A stretch of DNA of 64,000 nucleotides, from NCBI GenBank assembly GCA_963675995.2, contig CAXXIY010000002.1, forward strand, positions 558,001 through 622,000, in the 5' to 3' direction. The stretch comes from JAAFHB01 sp963675995 (lineage in GTDB: Bacteria; Bacteroidota; Bacteroidia; Bacteroidales; Prolixibacteraceae). Below the pieces are notes generated by a model. The model ran no database searches. It worked only from the letters and a program-made list of their open reading frames with translations, and was not told the DNA's origin. Below, piece by piece: positions 55,901-63,274 of this stretch. A program made the position numbers and the translations under genes. The first letter of the stretch is position 1. Every line of letters begins with the position of its first letter.

Positions 55901-56352
55901 CTTATAAACAATGGTCTTTAGGTATTTATTCATATGGTGAAGTTGGGCAGGATATCTTGTGTATGGGGAAACGTCTTTTAGCAAATTATAACTCATTATA
56001 TGCACCCATCAGAAAAGATCGCTGGTCTCCGACAAATCCAAATGGGACTGCAGTTGGTGCCGGTGCCGGCTATCCTGCTATGGCCAATACCAACATGATT
56101 TATGATGGATCTTATATTCGTATAAAAGCGATCGTTCTGAATTACAGCCTTCCGATCAAGAAATTGAATATAAATTGGTTGAGCAGTGCAAGGATTTCGG
56201 TAGCTGCTGAAAATCCGTTTACGATCACAAAATATCCGTTTTATGATCCTGAAGTAAACTCCTTCGGAACAAGCAATGCCGTAAAAGGTGTCGACCGTTT
56301 CTCGTATCCTGCTTCAAGAGCTTTCCGAGTGGGACTAAGCGTAAGTTTCTAA
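52927..56352 (+). CDS. susC: SusC/RagA-type TonB-dependent receptor with STN domain
   Basis: A 1141-residue outer-membrane protein. A long N-terminus precedes the signal peptide (FISFLFIAQAYATVSYS). The STN signalling domain follows (residues about 50-125: LTLKMEGAKVIDVLSKIEDE), then a carboxypeptidase-regulatory-like domain (ISGKVIDSAGSPIPGVSVVV, about 135-210). The TonB-box/linker region is near EIVSIGYGTVKKSDLTGS. The plug has TTPDQALQGRVAGVQV and PLYVVDGFPI, with SIEVLKDASATAIYGSRATNG as the SusC hallmark. A 22-strand barrel ends in ASRAFRVGLSVSF. It imports oligosaccharides with SusD; the STN domain relays ligand binding to FecR and the ECF sigma factor. Confidence 0.96.
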   Translation: MQKKRTRRPVSNCVLLKFWKIMRLSVFISFLFIAQAYATVSYSQQKRLTLKMEGAKVIDVLSKIEDESEFFFLFNQKLLDVERQVNVDVKNEMIGDILSVIFEHTNVTYLIKDRQIILTTDISSTGSYQGQQKTISGKVIDSAGSPIPGVSVVVNGTTLGVTTNNEGHFTLSIPVDAKVLTFSFIGMRTQEVEIGKKTTFNVTLAEESIGLDEIVSIGYGTVKKSDLTGSIGSISSTELQKTVITTPDQALQGRVAGVQVRTDSHAPGGSISVQVRGTSSLSASGQPLYVVDGFPISNEFVAIGNVENGDGCNPNPLNSIDPSNIESIEVLKDASATAIYGSRATNGVVLITTKRGTGGNTKIDFETSHAVEQCSNILEVLSAKDWAIQINEGNDQNGKAHTFTDAAISAMGEGTNWQKEIFRSAGSQKYKLSISGGTPDLRYLVSGNYSNQDGIVTNTNFERYSANVNIDANVTKKFTVGTNIMFSNSVETMLPSDSKGYSTSATVVSNIFNAPPHIPALDENGNYTFFSNYIGGNNLGDNPLYMVNKYDINANTTRILGSVFGNYKIIDGLELKVRLGMDYRDWRYKSYYPIASVMASSVAGSASQVSEKTVNVLNENILEYKTTIAERHQLSAMVGFTNQSEKDEYIKAVGYGFPSDFYKYNNLALAKTQSISSQLTKWTLLSYISRVNYTLNNKYLFTATARYDGSSKFGVNNKYGFFPSAAVAWRMSEENFIKKMDIFSNLKLRMGYGNTGNERIGLYNSVAAMANDKDYNSGYVLGGLLAGISYPKNISNPDLTWEKSRDVNLGLDMGFLDNRISFTVDIYKKKTTDLLMSVPLPTESGYASVLQNVGSMENKGIELNLQTVNVKSASFKWSTNLNLSMNRNKILDLGGATQMFAGWVGGGNSNLNGGNIVRLAPGKPVGAFYGVIWDGIWKSDQEIATVGTMKSSKPGYARFKDFDKSGTFDANDCTYIGDPNPDFTFGFNNDFSYKQWSLGIYSYGEVGQDILCMGKRLLANYNSLYAPIRKDRWSPTNPNGTAVGAGAGYPAMANTNMIYDGSYIRIKAIVLNYSLPIKKLNINWLSSARISVAAENPFTITKYPFYDPEVNSFGTSNAVKGVDRFSYPASRAFRVGLSVSF

Positions 56353-56384
56353 AATGGATGTAAATTTTAAAATAAATTATTGAC

Positions 56385-57887
56385 ATGAAAAAATATATTA
56401 TCATTTTATTGCTTATTTCGACACTGGGATTGGTCTGTTGCAAGCAACCTCTTGAGGAAAAAATGTATAGTGCACAACTTATTGACGATTTTTATCAAAA
56501 TAACGACCAGGCTCAATTAGCCCTTGCCGGTATCTATTCTGTGTTGTGGACAGGATACATCTATAAGAATGCCTATTATAACAAGTTGGGTGATTTTCCC
56601 GGAGAAGCCGAGAAGGTTTCAGGATCCGGCAAGGACGCATATGATATTTTTGCCTGGACAGTTAGTGATTCCCAGATTCAATACTTATGGACGGCTTGTT
56701 ACCAGGGAATCGACCGGGCTAATCAATTAATCGACAGGATCGCTAAAAGTAGTGTGACTGATGCTGTGAAAAATGATGCTGCTGGTCAGGCAAAGTTTTT
56801 AAGGGCACTTTTCTATTTTGACCTTGTACGAGCCTTTGGTGGTGTCCCTTTACACATTTCGGCAACCAGCAGTATAAGCGATGTGGCAAAGGCAAGAAAT
56901 ACGTCCGAAGAAGTGTATGCTCAAATTATTGCCGATCTGAAAGATTCTGAAACCATGCTGTCCCCGTTCAATGCTGCAAAACATGCTGCTGGTTATGCAA
57001 CATCCGGAGCTGCCAAAGCGCTGTTGGCCAAAGTGTACCTTCAGCATAAAGAATGGACCAATGCGGCTGCCAAGGCAAAAGAATTAATTGATTTGAATGT
57101 TTATAGTCTGATGAAAGACTATTCCCAAATTTGGGATCCTGCCTATAAAAACAAATCTGAACAAATTTTTTCTATCCAGCACAATAATGGAAGTGACAAT
57201 AATTCAAATTATGGCGAACATCTTGTTTATTTGTTCTGTCCGCAAGGCTACACCCTCAATGGGGTAGGTATACAGTTTGCGAAAGATGGGCAAACTTTCG
57301 GCCAAGTAGAAAAGGCATACTTTAATTCAAGGCCAAATACCTACAGGAAATGGTATACAATGAGAGACCGTATGCCAAAATATCTAAAAGTTGGTTCTAC
57401 TTCCTGGGTTAATGACACTGTTAAACTCCAGGAAATATATGTTGTAAAATACTATTTTCCTGATCTTACAACCGGATATTTACAAACAGGGGTGAATTTC
57501 ACGATTCTAAGATATTCAGATGTCCTGCTTACTTATGCAGAAGCATTGAACGAAGCAAACAATGGACCATCAACAGAAGCTTACAAAGCAATCAACCTCG
57601 TCCGCCAACGAGCAAGAGCCGTTGGAACGGTTTACGAACAGCCGACCTCTTTATATCCAGACCTTTCAGGGCTTACAAAAGCGCAGTTCAGACAAGCTAT
57701 TCTGGATGAACGTGCAGAAGAATTCATTGGCGAAGGGGAACGGAGAAACGACCTGAACCGTTATGATTTACTTCTTACAGTAGGGAATAATTATGGTGTG
57801 GCAGTAAAACCTGGGTATGTCTTGTACCCGATTCCAAGCGCCGAAATCAAATTAAATCCGCTCTTAAAACAGAATCCTGATTATTAA
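56385..57887 (+). CDS. susD: SusD/RagB-type surface glycan-binding lipoprotein
   Basis: A 500-residue lipoprotein with N-terminal hydrophobic segment and a Cys-Cys lipobox (GLVCC, residues 15-19). The SusD fold is evident from IDDFYQNNDQAQLALAGIY, the TPR-like helices (QAKFLRALFYFDLVRAFGG and SGAAKALLAKVYLQHKEW), and the late LRYSDVLLTYAEALNEANNG, INLVRQRAR and ILDERAEEFIGEGERRNDL motifs that end in LNPLLKQNPDY. It caps SusC as the lid of the import complex. The gene starts 32 bp after susC, as usual. A hairpin follows. Confidence 0.96.
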   Translation: MKKYIIILLLISTLGLVCCKQPLEEKMYSAQLIDDFYQNNDQAQLALAGIYSVLWTGYIYKNAYYNKLGDFPGEAEKVSGSGKDAYDIFAWTVSDSQIQYLWTACYQGIDRANQLIDRIAKSSVTDAVKNDAAGQAKFLRALFYFDLVRAFGGVPLHISATSSISDVAKARNTSEEVYAQIIADLKDSETMLSPFNAAKHAAGYATSGAAKALLAKVYLQHKEWTNAAAKAKELIDLNVYSLMKDYSQIWDPAYKNKSEQIFSIQHNNGSDNNSNYGEHLVYLFCPQGYTLNGVGIQFAKDGQTFGQVEKAYFNSRPNTYRKWYTMRDRMPKYLKVGSTSWVNDTVKLQEIYVVKYYFPDLTTGYLQTGVNFTILRYSDVLLTYAEALNEANNGPSTEAYKAINLVRQRARAVGTVYEQPTSLYPDLSGLTKAQFRQAILDERAEEFIGEGERRNDLNRYDLLLTVGNNYGVAVKPGYVLYPIPSAEIKLNPLLKQNPDY

Positions 57888-58242
57888 TTTTTTTTTAAAT
57901 TTAATTTTCCCAATTTTGCTATCCACAGGTAACTGCAGATAAGTCAAAGTTGGGAAAATTTGTTTTTAAAAAGATAGGTATCCAAATATCTTAACTGGTA
58001 ATTAAATAACAATTAGAGCGCTCCTTGAGGATATATTATGATTGTAGAGATTTCTTGAAAAGGGAGACCCGGGAGATTTCCCAAAAATTTTTCTTCTGAA
58101 TCATTGAGTACAAAATCATCATTTACTCCTTCTTAGATAAAATAATTAAATTACTCTTAATCAGATTAGTTCATCATAACGCCAGTGTAAGTTGCTGGCT
58201 TATAGTTATATGTGTTTATTAAGTCTTTTAATTGATTAAACA
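57888..58242. other. Intergenic region after susD, 355 bp
   Basis: It holds the hairpin at 57903-57960 and then an AT-rich stretch with no supported ORF. A small palindrome GAGCGCTC sits at 58016-58023. No clear -33/-7 promoter pair was found for the 58243 gene. Confidence 0.5.
57903..57967 (+). terminator. Long-loop hairpin terminator after susD
   Basis: AATTTTCCCAA (57903-57913) and TTGGGAAAATT (57950-57960) are a perfect 11-bp inverted repeat with a 36-base loop, followed by TGTTTTT. This is a plausible end of the susCD transcript, though the long loop is less typical. Confidence 0.5.
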
Positions 58243-59403
58243 ATGAACTCCCGCGAGAGAATTTTAGAAACACTGAATCATCAAGAACCTGATCAGGTCC
58301 CATTTGACCTTGCCGGTTCAACCTGGACCGGAATTACAAATGGTGCCTACCAAAAATTGCTGGAATATTTGAATTTGCCAGCCGAAGAGCCAGTCTGGGC
58401 AGATGTGATTCAGCAAATTGTAACCCCTTCCCAGGCTGTGTTTGAAATGCTTCAGGTAGATACGCGTGGCCTTCTTCCACTGACGAGTCACAACTGGGAT
58501 GTTTACGAAAAATTAACCGATGCCGGTGATAATTGGGAGTACCATGATGAGTGGAATTTCACCCACCATTTTCCTAAAAAAAATGGCCACTGGTTTTCGT
58601 TGGTGAGAAATCCAATGGAACAGATTGCTGATCCTACTGAAAATGATATCGTTCAGTTTAATTGGCCGTTTGCTGCTGATAAACGAAGGATCGCCGGATT
58701 GCGTGAAAAAGCGCTATATTATAAGGAACAAGGGAAATTGGTAATGCTCAAGGGGCTCTGCGCCGGCGTTTTTGAAATGCAGCAACGGGTGAGAGGGATG
58801 ACCAACGCCATGATGGATCCATTCATGTTTCCTGAATTTTCTGATCTTTTAATCGGTAAGATTGCTGACCTTAAGATTGAATTCTGGGAAATGGCATTGA
58901 ATGAACTGGCTGATGTTGTTGATGTTGTAGCCGAAGGTGACGATTATGGAACACAGGATTCGCAGCTGATCGATCCCGATCAGTTCCGAATGTGCTATAA
59001 ACCACATATCGCCAGGGTCACGGCTGCCATGCGAAAAGGGGCTCCAAATGCAAAGGTGATGTTTCACTCGTGCGGAAATGTGCGTTCGATCATTCCCGAT
59101 TTTATTGAGATCGGCATCGATATACTAAATCCGGTTCATATTACTGCAACAGGAATGGAACCAGTGCAGCTGAAAAAAGATTTTGGGAGCGACATCGTAT
59201 TTTGGGGTGGTGGCGTCGATACACAAAAGATTCTCCCAACCGCATCCCCTGCTGAGGTTTCTGACCATGTAAAAAGAAACATGGATGCGTTGGCGCCCGG
59301 AGGCGGTTTTGTCTTTGCTACTGTTCACAATATTCAAAGTGAAGTACCGCCTCAAAATATCATGGCGATGTGGGAAACCCTTCAAAAGTATGGAAAATAT
59401 TGA
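58243..59403 (+). CDS. URO-D/MtaA-fold protein (uroporphyrinogen decarboxylase family), putative methyltransferase
   Basis: A 386-residue cytoplasmic TIM-barrel protein of the URO-D superfamily, which holds HemE and the cobalamin/CoM methyltransferases (MtaA, MtbA, CmuA). It begins NSRERILETLNHQEPDQVPF, typical of the methyltransferase-like branch. A zinc-type motif is visible, His275-x-Cys277 (MFHSCGNV), but the third ligand Cys of MtaA is replaced by a His in FATVHNIQSEVPPQNI (His362). Glycine-rich GGGVDTQKILP also matches the family. HemE-type heme synthesis is unlikely. In a glycan locus it could handle methyl groups of O-methylated sugars, but no corrinoid protein or activase is visible here, so function is open. 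It is followed 43 bp later by an oxidoreductase. Confidence 0.8.
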   Translation: MNSRERILETLNHQEPDQVPFDLAGSTWTGITNGAYQKLLEYLNLPAEEPVWADVIQQIVTPSQAVFEMLQVDTRGLLPLTSHNWDVYEKLTDAGDNWEYHDEWNFTHHFPKKNGHWFSLVRNPMEQIADPTENDIVQFNWPFAADKRRIAGLREKALYYKEQGKLVMLKGLCAGVFEMQQRVRGMTNAMMDPFMFPEFSDLLIGKIADLKIEFWEMALNELADVVDVVAEGDDYGTQDSQLIDPDQFRMCYKPHIARVTAAMRKGAPNAKVMFHSCGNVRSIIPDFIEIGIDILNPVHITATGMEPVQLKKDFGSDIVFWGGGVDTQKILPTASPAEVSDHVKRNMDALAPGGGFVFATVHNIQSEVPPQNIMAMWETLQKYGKY

Positions 59404-59446
59404 AAGTTTTATTTACCAATACATTTCACTTAAGAACCTTTAGAAA

Positions 59447-60814
59447 ATGAACCGGAAAGAATTCATCAGACGGAGTGGAATAACCGCCATTTCAGGATTA
59501 ATGATCCCCACAATTGTCCCATCATCGGTTTTTGGGAAAAATGCCCCTAGCAACCGTATCGGGATCGGAATGATAGGTGTTGGACGACAGGCTGTAAGCG
59601 TAAACCTCAAAAATGGTTTTCTTAAACTGGACAATTGTCAGGTAATCGCCATAAATGATGTCGATTCCTGGCGACTTGGAAATGCCGAAAAAGTGATCAA
59701 TGAGAGCTACTCTGCCAAAACAGGAACGAAGTATTCGGGTGTTAAGACCTATGCTGATTATCGAGACCTGATTGCAAATAAAGGTGTTGATGCGGTAATG
59801 ATTTCTACTTCAGATCATTGGCATTCCGCTGCGGCGATTACTGCAGCCCTGGCAGGTAAGCACGTATCGGTTGAAAAAGCGCTCTCTGTCAGCTATTCAC
59901 ACAGTAAGGCACTTGTAGAGGCAGTTAAACTGAAGGGAGTTGCCAACCGTCTTGACAGCGAATTCCGGTCTCTTGAACCTTTCTGGAAAACAATTGAAAT
60001 CGTTCATAATGGTGTAATCGGTAAACTTGTAAATGTAAAGGTTGGTGTCCCCGCCGAATTGTCGGGCAGTGCGCTTGGACCTCAACCTGAAATGCCAATT
60101 CCCAAAGAATTAAATTATGACATGTGGCTCGGACCGGCATTTCCAGCCCCCTACAATGTAAACAGGGTTCACGATCCGCATACAATCGAGACCCGGCCGG
60201 GATGGTTGCGAAACGAAGATTACAGCAATGGCATGATTGTTAACTGGGGCGCCCATCTTTGTGATATCGCATTGTGGGGAATGAAAAAAGAGTTGGAATT
60301 ACCGGTAAGCGTTTCAGGAACAGGTAGTTTTTCGAAAGGCTTATGGAATACAATCGAATCATTTAACCTCAACTACAAGTATGCCGATGGTCTGACAATG
60401 AATTATATCATCGATCAGCCCTATGTGAAATTCGAAGGTGACAAAGGATGGATCAAAGTTACCTATCCCGATAAGCTGGAGGTCAGTGACCCATCAATAC
60501 TCAGGTACAAACCCGGACCTAACGATATTTCCTACAAAGATACCTTAACCGATAAGGCAGATTTTCTCAGAGCTATCGAAACCGGCAAGAAGGCATTTGA
60601 ACCGCTCGAAGTCGGGCATAATGTCTATTTCACAACTTTGATGGGTTTAATATCCATCAAACAGGGAGTTGAACTAAACTGGGACAGAGCAGCCCTGAAA
60701 TTCACGGGCAATTCAGCTGCAAATGCAATGCTGAACAGGCCTTTCCGTGAAAAGTGGCTCGATAAGAATGTGATCGATTGGATGAATAAGTTTCAGGAGG
60801 TACCCCTAAAATAG
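59447..60814 (+). CDS. Exported Gfo/Idh/MocA-family oxidoreductase B
   Basis: A 455-residue protein with a Tat-like leader (MNRKEFIRRSGITAISGLMI). The Rossmann motif is IGIGMIGVGRQAVSV. The catalytic Lys segment is VSVEKALSVSYSHSK, with EKA where the family has EKP, and the second signature is MIVNWGAHLCDIALWGMKK. It is related to, but clearly distinct from, the enzyme at 44968. The next gene, an exported sugar-isomerase-fold protein, starts on the base after its stop codon, so the two are translationally linked. This oxidoreductase/isomerase-fold pair resembles the arrangement described for glycoside breakdown through 3-keto intermediates in Bacteroides (family knowledge; activity here is inferred). 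Confidence 0.8.
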   Translation: MNRKEFIRRSGITAISGLMIPTIVPSSVFGKNAPSNRIGIGMIGVGRQAVSVNLKNGFLKLDNCQVIAINDVDSWRLGNAEKVINESYSAKTGTKYSGVKTYADYRDLIANKGVDAVMISTSDHWHSAAAITAALAGKHVSVEKALSVSYSHSKALVEAVKLKGVANRLDSEFRSLEPFWKTIEIVHNGVIGKLVNVKVGVPAELSGSALGPQPEMPIPKELNYDMWLGPAFPAPYNVNRVHDPHTIETRPGWLRNEDYSNGMIVNWGAHLCDIALWGMKKELELPVSVSGTGSFSKGLWNTIESFNLNYKYADGLTMNYIIDQPYVKFEGDKGWIKVTYPDKLEVSDPSILRYKPGPNDISYKDTLTDKADFLRAIETGKKAFEPLEVGHNVYFTTLMGLISIKQGVELNWDRAALKFTGNSAANAMLNRPFREKWLDKNVIDWMNKFQEVPLK

Positions 60815-61705
60815 ATGATGATGAAAAAGATTTTATTCGGAATTGTTTTTATAACTATTTTTGGATCAGTAGATTCCTATTCGAAGGGTAAGGATTTAAA
60901 CAATATTTTCTATTGCTTTAACAATGCAATGCGGCTTCCCAATGCACCAATTGGGTACGAAGAACAGGCGAAACTAGCAAAACGGCTCGGTTATTTTGGT
61001 ATTTCGGGCAGTACGGAAGATAGCTACTTTGAATTCCGGAAAGCCCTTGATAAGGTGGGGCTTGCCATCCCCGAAACCTATATCTCCCTGAAGATTGATT
61101 CAGGTGTTCCAAATTACAACCCCTTGTTAAAAGAGCTGATCAAAGATTCGAAAGACCGCGATCTTTTGATCACACTCCACCTTCATAGCGAACTTTATAA
61201 AAACAATAAAGAAAAAGGGGATGTCAAATTTGCTGAAGTACTGACAGAACTGGCTGATTACGCTGCGAAATACAATGTGAAGCTTGCCGTTTATCCCCAT
61301 TTTTCGTTCTATTGCGAATCATTTGCTCACACTTTGAAACTGGTTAAACTGGTGAACCGTCCCAATCTGGGAGCTGTTTTTAACCTTTGCCATTTTCTAA
61401 AAGTTCAAGGTCCGGAAAATCTGGAAGCACAGTTAAAAGTGGGTATTCCCTATCTTTTTATGGTTTCCCTCTCTGGCGCCGATACTGGCGATACGCAGAA
61501 AATGGATTGGGACAGGTTGATTCAGCCATTGGGCAAAGGGAGTTTTGATCCTTATCCAGTCGTTAAACTTTTGAAAGATAATAATTACAAGGGTAAGTTT
61601 GGGTTGCAGTGTTACAATATCAAGATGGACTGTGTACCAGCCCTTACCCAGTCGATGAATACATGGAAAGAGTATAAAAAAAGGTATTCTAAAGAGAAGC
61701 ACTAG
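60815..61705 (+). CDS. Exported sugar isomerase/epimerase-fold protein (AP endonuclease 2-like TIM barrel)
   Basis: A 296-residue TIM barrel of the xylose isomerase-like group. It has a signal peptide (KKILFGIVFITIFGSVDSYS), unusual for a normal sugar isomerase. Metal/active-site segments expected in this fold are LITLHLHSELYKN, LAVYPHFSFYCESF, GAVFNLCHFLK and KGKFGLQCYNIK. It starts directly after the oxidoreductase stop codon (three ATG codons in a row at 60815-60823 make the exact start uncertain by two codons). The paired position and export signal suggest it acts on the oxidised product of the Gfo/Idh enzyme, perhaps as a keto-glycoside lyase or epimerase, rather than on a cytoplasmic sugar. 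Confidence 0.8.
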   Translation: MMMKKILFGIVFITIFGSVDSYSKGKDLNNIFYCFNNAMRLPNAPIGYEEQAKLAKRLGYFGISGSTEDSYFEFRKALDKVGLAIPETYISLKIDSGVPNYNPLLKELIKDSKDRDLLITLHLHSELYKNNKEKGDVKFAEVLTELADYAAKYNVKLAVYPHFSFYCESFAHTLKLVKLVNRPNLGAVFNLCHFLKVQGPENLEAQLKVGIPYLFMVSLSGADTGDTQKMDWDRLIQPLGKGSFDPYPVVKLLKDNNYKGKFGLQCYNIKMDCVPALTQSMNTWKEYKKRYSKEKH

Positions 61706-61935
61706 CTGAATGTGTTGATAATCATTCTTTCATGACGTCCAGCAAAGGTGAAATGAAAATCGGGCTACTGTCAACTTGATGCCGGCTCCTGGCGAATGCT
61801 CCGGCGAAACTGTTGTCTTTTCTCCTACAATAGGAAATTAATGCCAACTGCCTTTTGCCAGCCGCTGTATATCAATTTGTTTAAAGAACGCTATATTTAG
61901 AAATGTAATTTGTGATAAAACCAACAACTTAAACA

Positions 61936-63204
61936 ATGATTTCCAATAAGACCAATTTTCGCTGGGTCATCGTGGCAATGCTTTTCCTATCGACCACCAT
62001 CAATTATTTTGACCGGGTGCTCATTGGCATTCTGGCACCAAATCTCGGAGCAGAGTTTGGCTGGAATGAACAGGAATATGGATACATCGTTTTTGCCTTT
62101 CAGCTCACTTATGCCATTGGTACTTTTATCATGGGATATTTGATCGATCGTCTGGGAACACGCTGGGGATTTGCATTGGCAGTATTTCTATGGGGTGTCG
62201 CCAGTACGAGTCATGCATTAGCCAGAAGCTGGATGGGCTTTGCATTTGCCCGCATGGGTCTGGGTATTGGACAGGCTGCCAATTTCCCGGCAAGCATTAA
62301 AACGGTTGCTGAATGGTTCCCACCAAAGGAGCGGGCTTTTGCAACAGGATTGTTTAACGGCGGATCAAATTTTGGACAGGTTCTTGCACCCCTGCTCATT
62401 CCTGTTATCCTGCTGCTCTTTTTCTCGTGGAAGTTTGTCTTTGTTTTTTCAGGTTTATTAAGCACGCTTTGGCTGGTGATGTGGTTGATTGTCTATCGCA
62501 CTCCGGAGGAGAGCCGTTTTGTCAATCAGCAAGAACGTGATTATATTCTGGATGGTTCCGGAAAACCTGAAAAGGTAAAGATTCCTTGGAGCCGGTTAGT
62601 CCTTTACAGACAAACATGGGCAGTAGCTCTCGGCAAATTATTTGCTGATCCTGTGTGGTATTTCTATCTTTTCTGGGGAGCTAAATTTCTCAATGCCAAA
62701 TTTGAAATCAACCTGAGCGGTCTGGCATTACCACTGGTAATCATTTATGTAGTCGCCTATTGTGGTGGAATTGGTGGTGGTGCAATGTCCTCCTGGCTAT
62801 TGAAAAAAGGACGATCGGTAAATTTTTCCCGCAAAATAACCATGTTGATTAGCGCTTTGCTGGTACTTCCGGTGATGATGGTTCCCTTTCTCAATTCGAT
62901 TTATGTTTGTGTAGCGCTCATAGCTCTGGCAGCTGCAGCACACAACTCATGGTCAGCCAATATTTTTACTGTTGCCTCCGACCTGTTTCCAAAGTCGGCA
63001 GTAGGTTCTGTTATTGGTTTTGCGACCACAATCAGTGGTATTGCCGCAATGATTACTTCATTACTGATTGGTTATGCCTTGAACAAATCGGGAACCGACG
63101 GGTATGTTTTCCCGTTTGTGATTGCCTCTTTTGGCTATTTGATCGGAATAACAATTGTTCACCGGCTCACCCCGACAATGAAACCTGTGTTGTTGAATCC
63201 TTAA
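61936..63204 (+). CDS. MFS transporter, anion:cation symporter type (hexuronate transporter-like) 2
   Basis: A 422-residue inner-membrane protein with about 12 hydrophobic segments, paralogous to the carrier at 2523. Shared phrases include TTINYFDRVLIGILAP, IDRLGTRWGFAL, GLGIGQAANFPASIKTVAEW and RAFATGLFNGGS; the Glu of GIGESGNF in the first carrier is Gln here (GIGQAANF). That substitution and the loop differences suggest a different substrate. It would import a charged sugar derivative, perhaps a product of the redox gene pair upstream. A 230-bp gap separates it from that pair, so it may have its own promoter, although none is clear. Confidence 0.84.
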   Translation: MISNKTNFRWVIVAMLFLSTTINYFDRVLIGILAPNLGAEFGWNEQEYGYIVFAFQLTYAIGTFIMGYLIDRLGTRWGFALAVFLWGVASTSHALARSWMGFAFARMGLGIGQAANFPASIKTVAEWFPPKERAFATGLFNGGSNFGQVLAPLLIPVILLLFFSWKFVFVFSGLLSTLWLVMWLIVYRTPEESRFVNQQERDYILDGSGKPEKVKIPWSRLVLYRQTWAVALGKLFADPVWYFYLFWGAKFLNAKFEINLSGLALPLVIIYVVAYCGGIGGGAMSSWLLKKGRSVNFSRKITMLISALLVLPVMMVPFLNSIYVCVALIALAAAAHNSWSANIFTVASDLFPKSAVGSVIGFATTISGIAAMITSLLIGYALNKSGTDGYVFPFVIASFGYLIGITIVHRLTPTMKPVLLNP

Positions 63205-63274
63205 CCCGGAATGACCACCTAAAGTTTTAAGGAAGAATAAATTATCAAACATAAACGCAATAAAAAATTGAAAA

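Noticed and set aside
58016..58023. Palindrome GAGCGCTC as an operator
   Set aside because: Eight bases of perfect symmetry are too short to distinguish from chance and it does not recur near other promoters.
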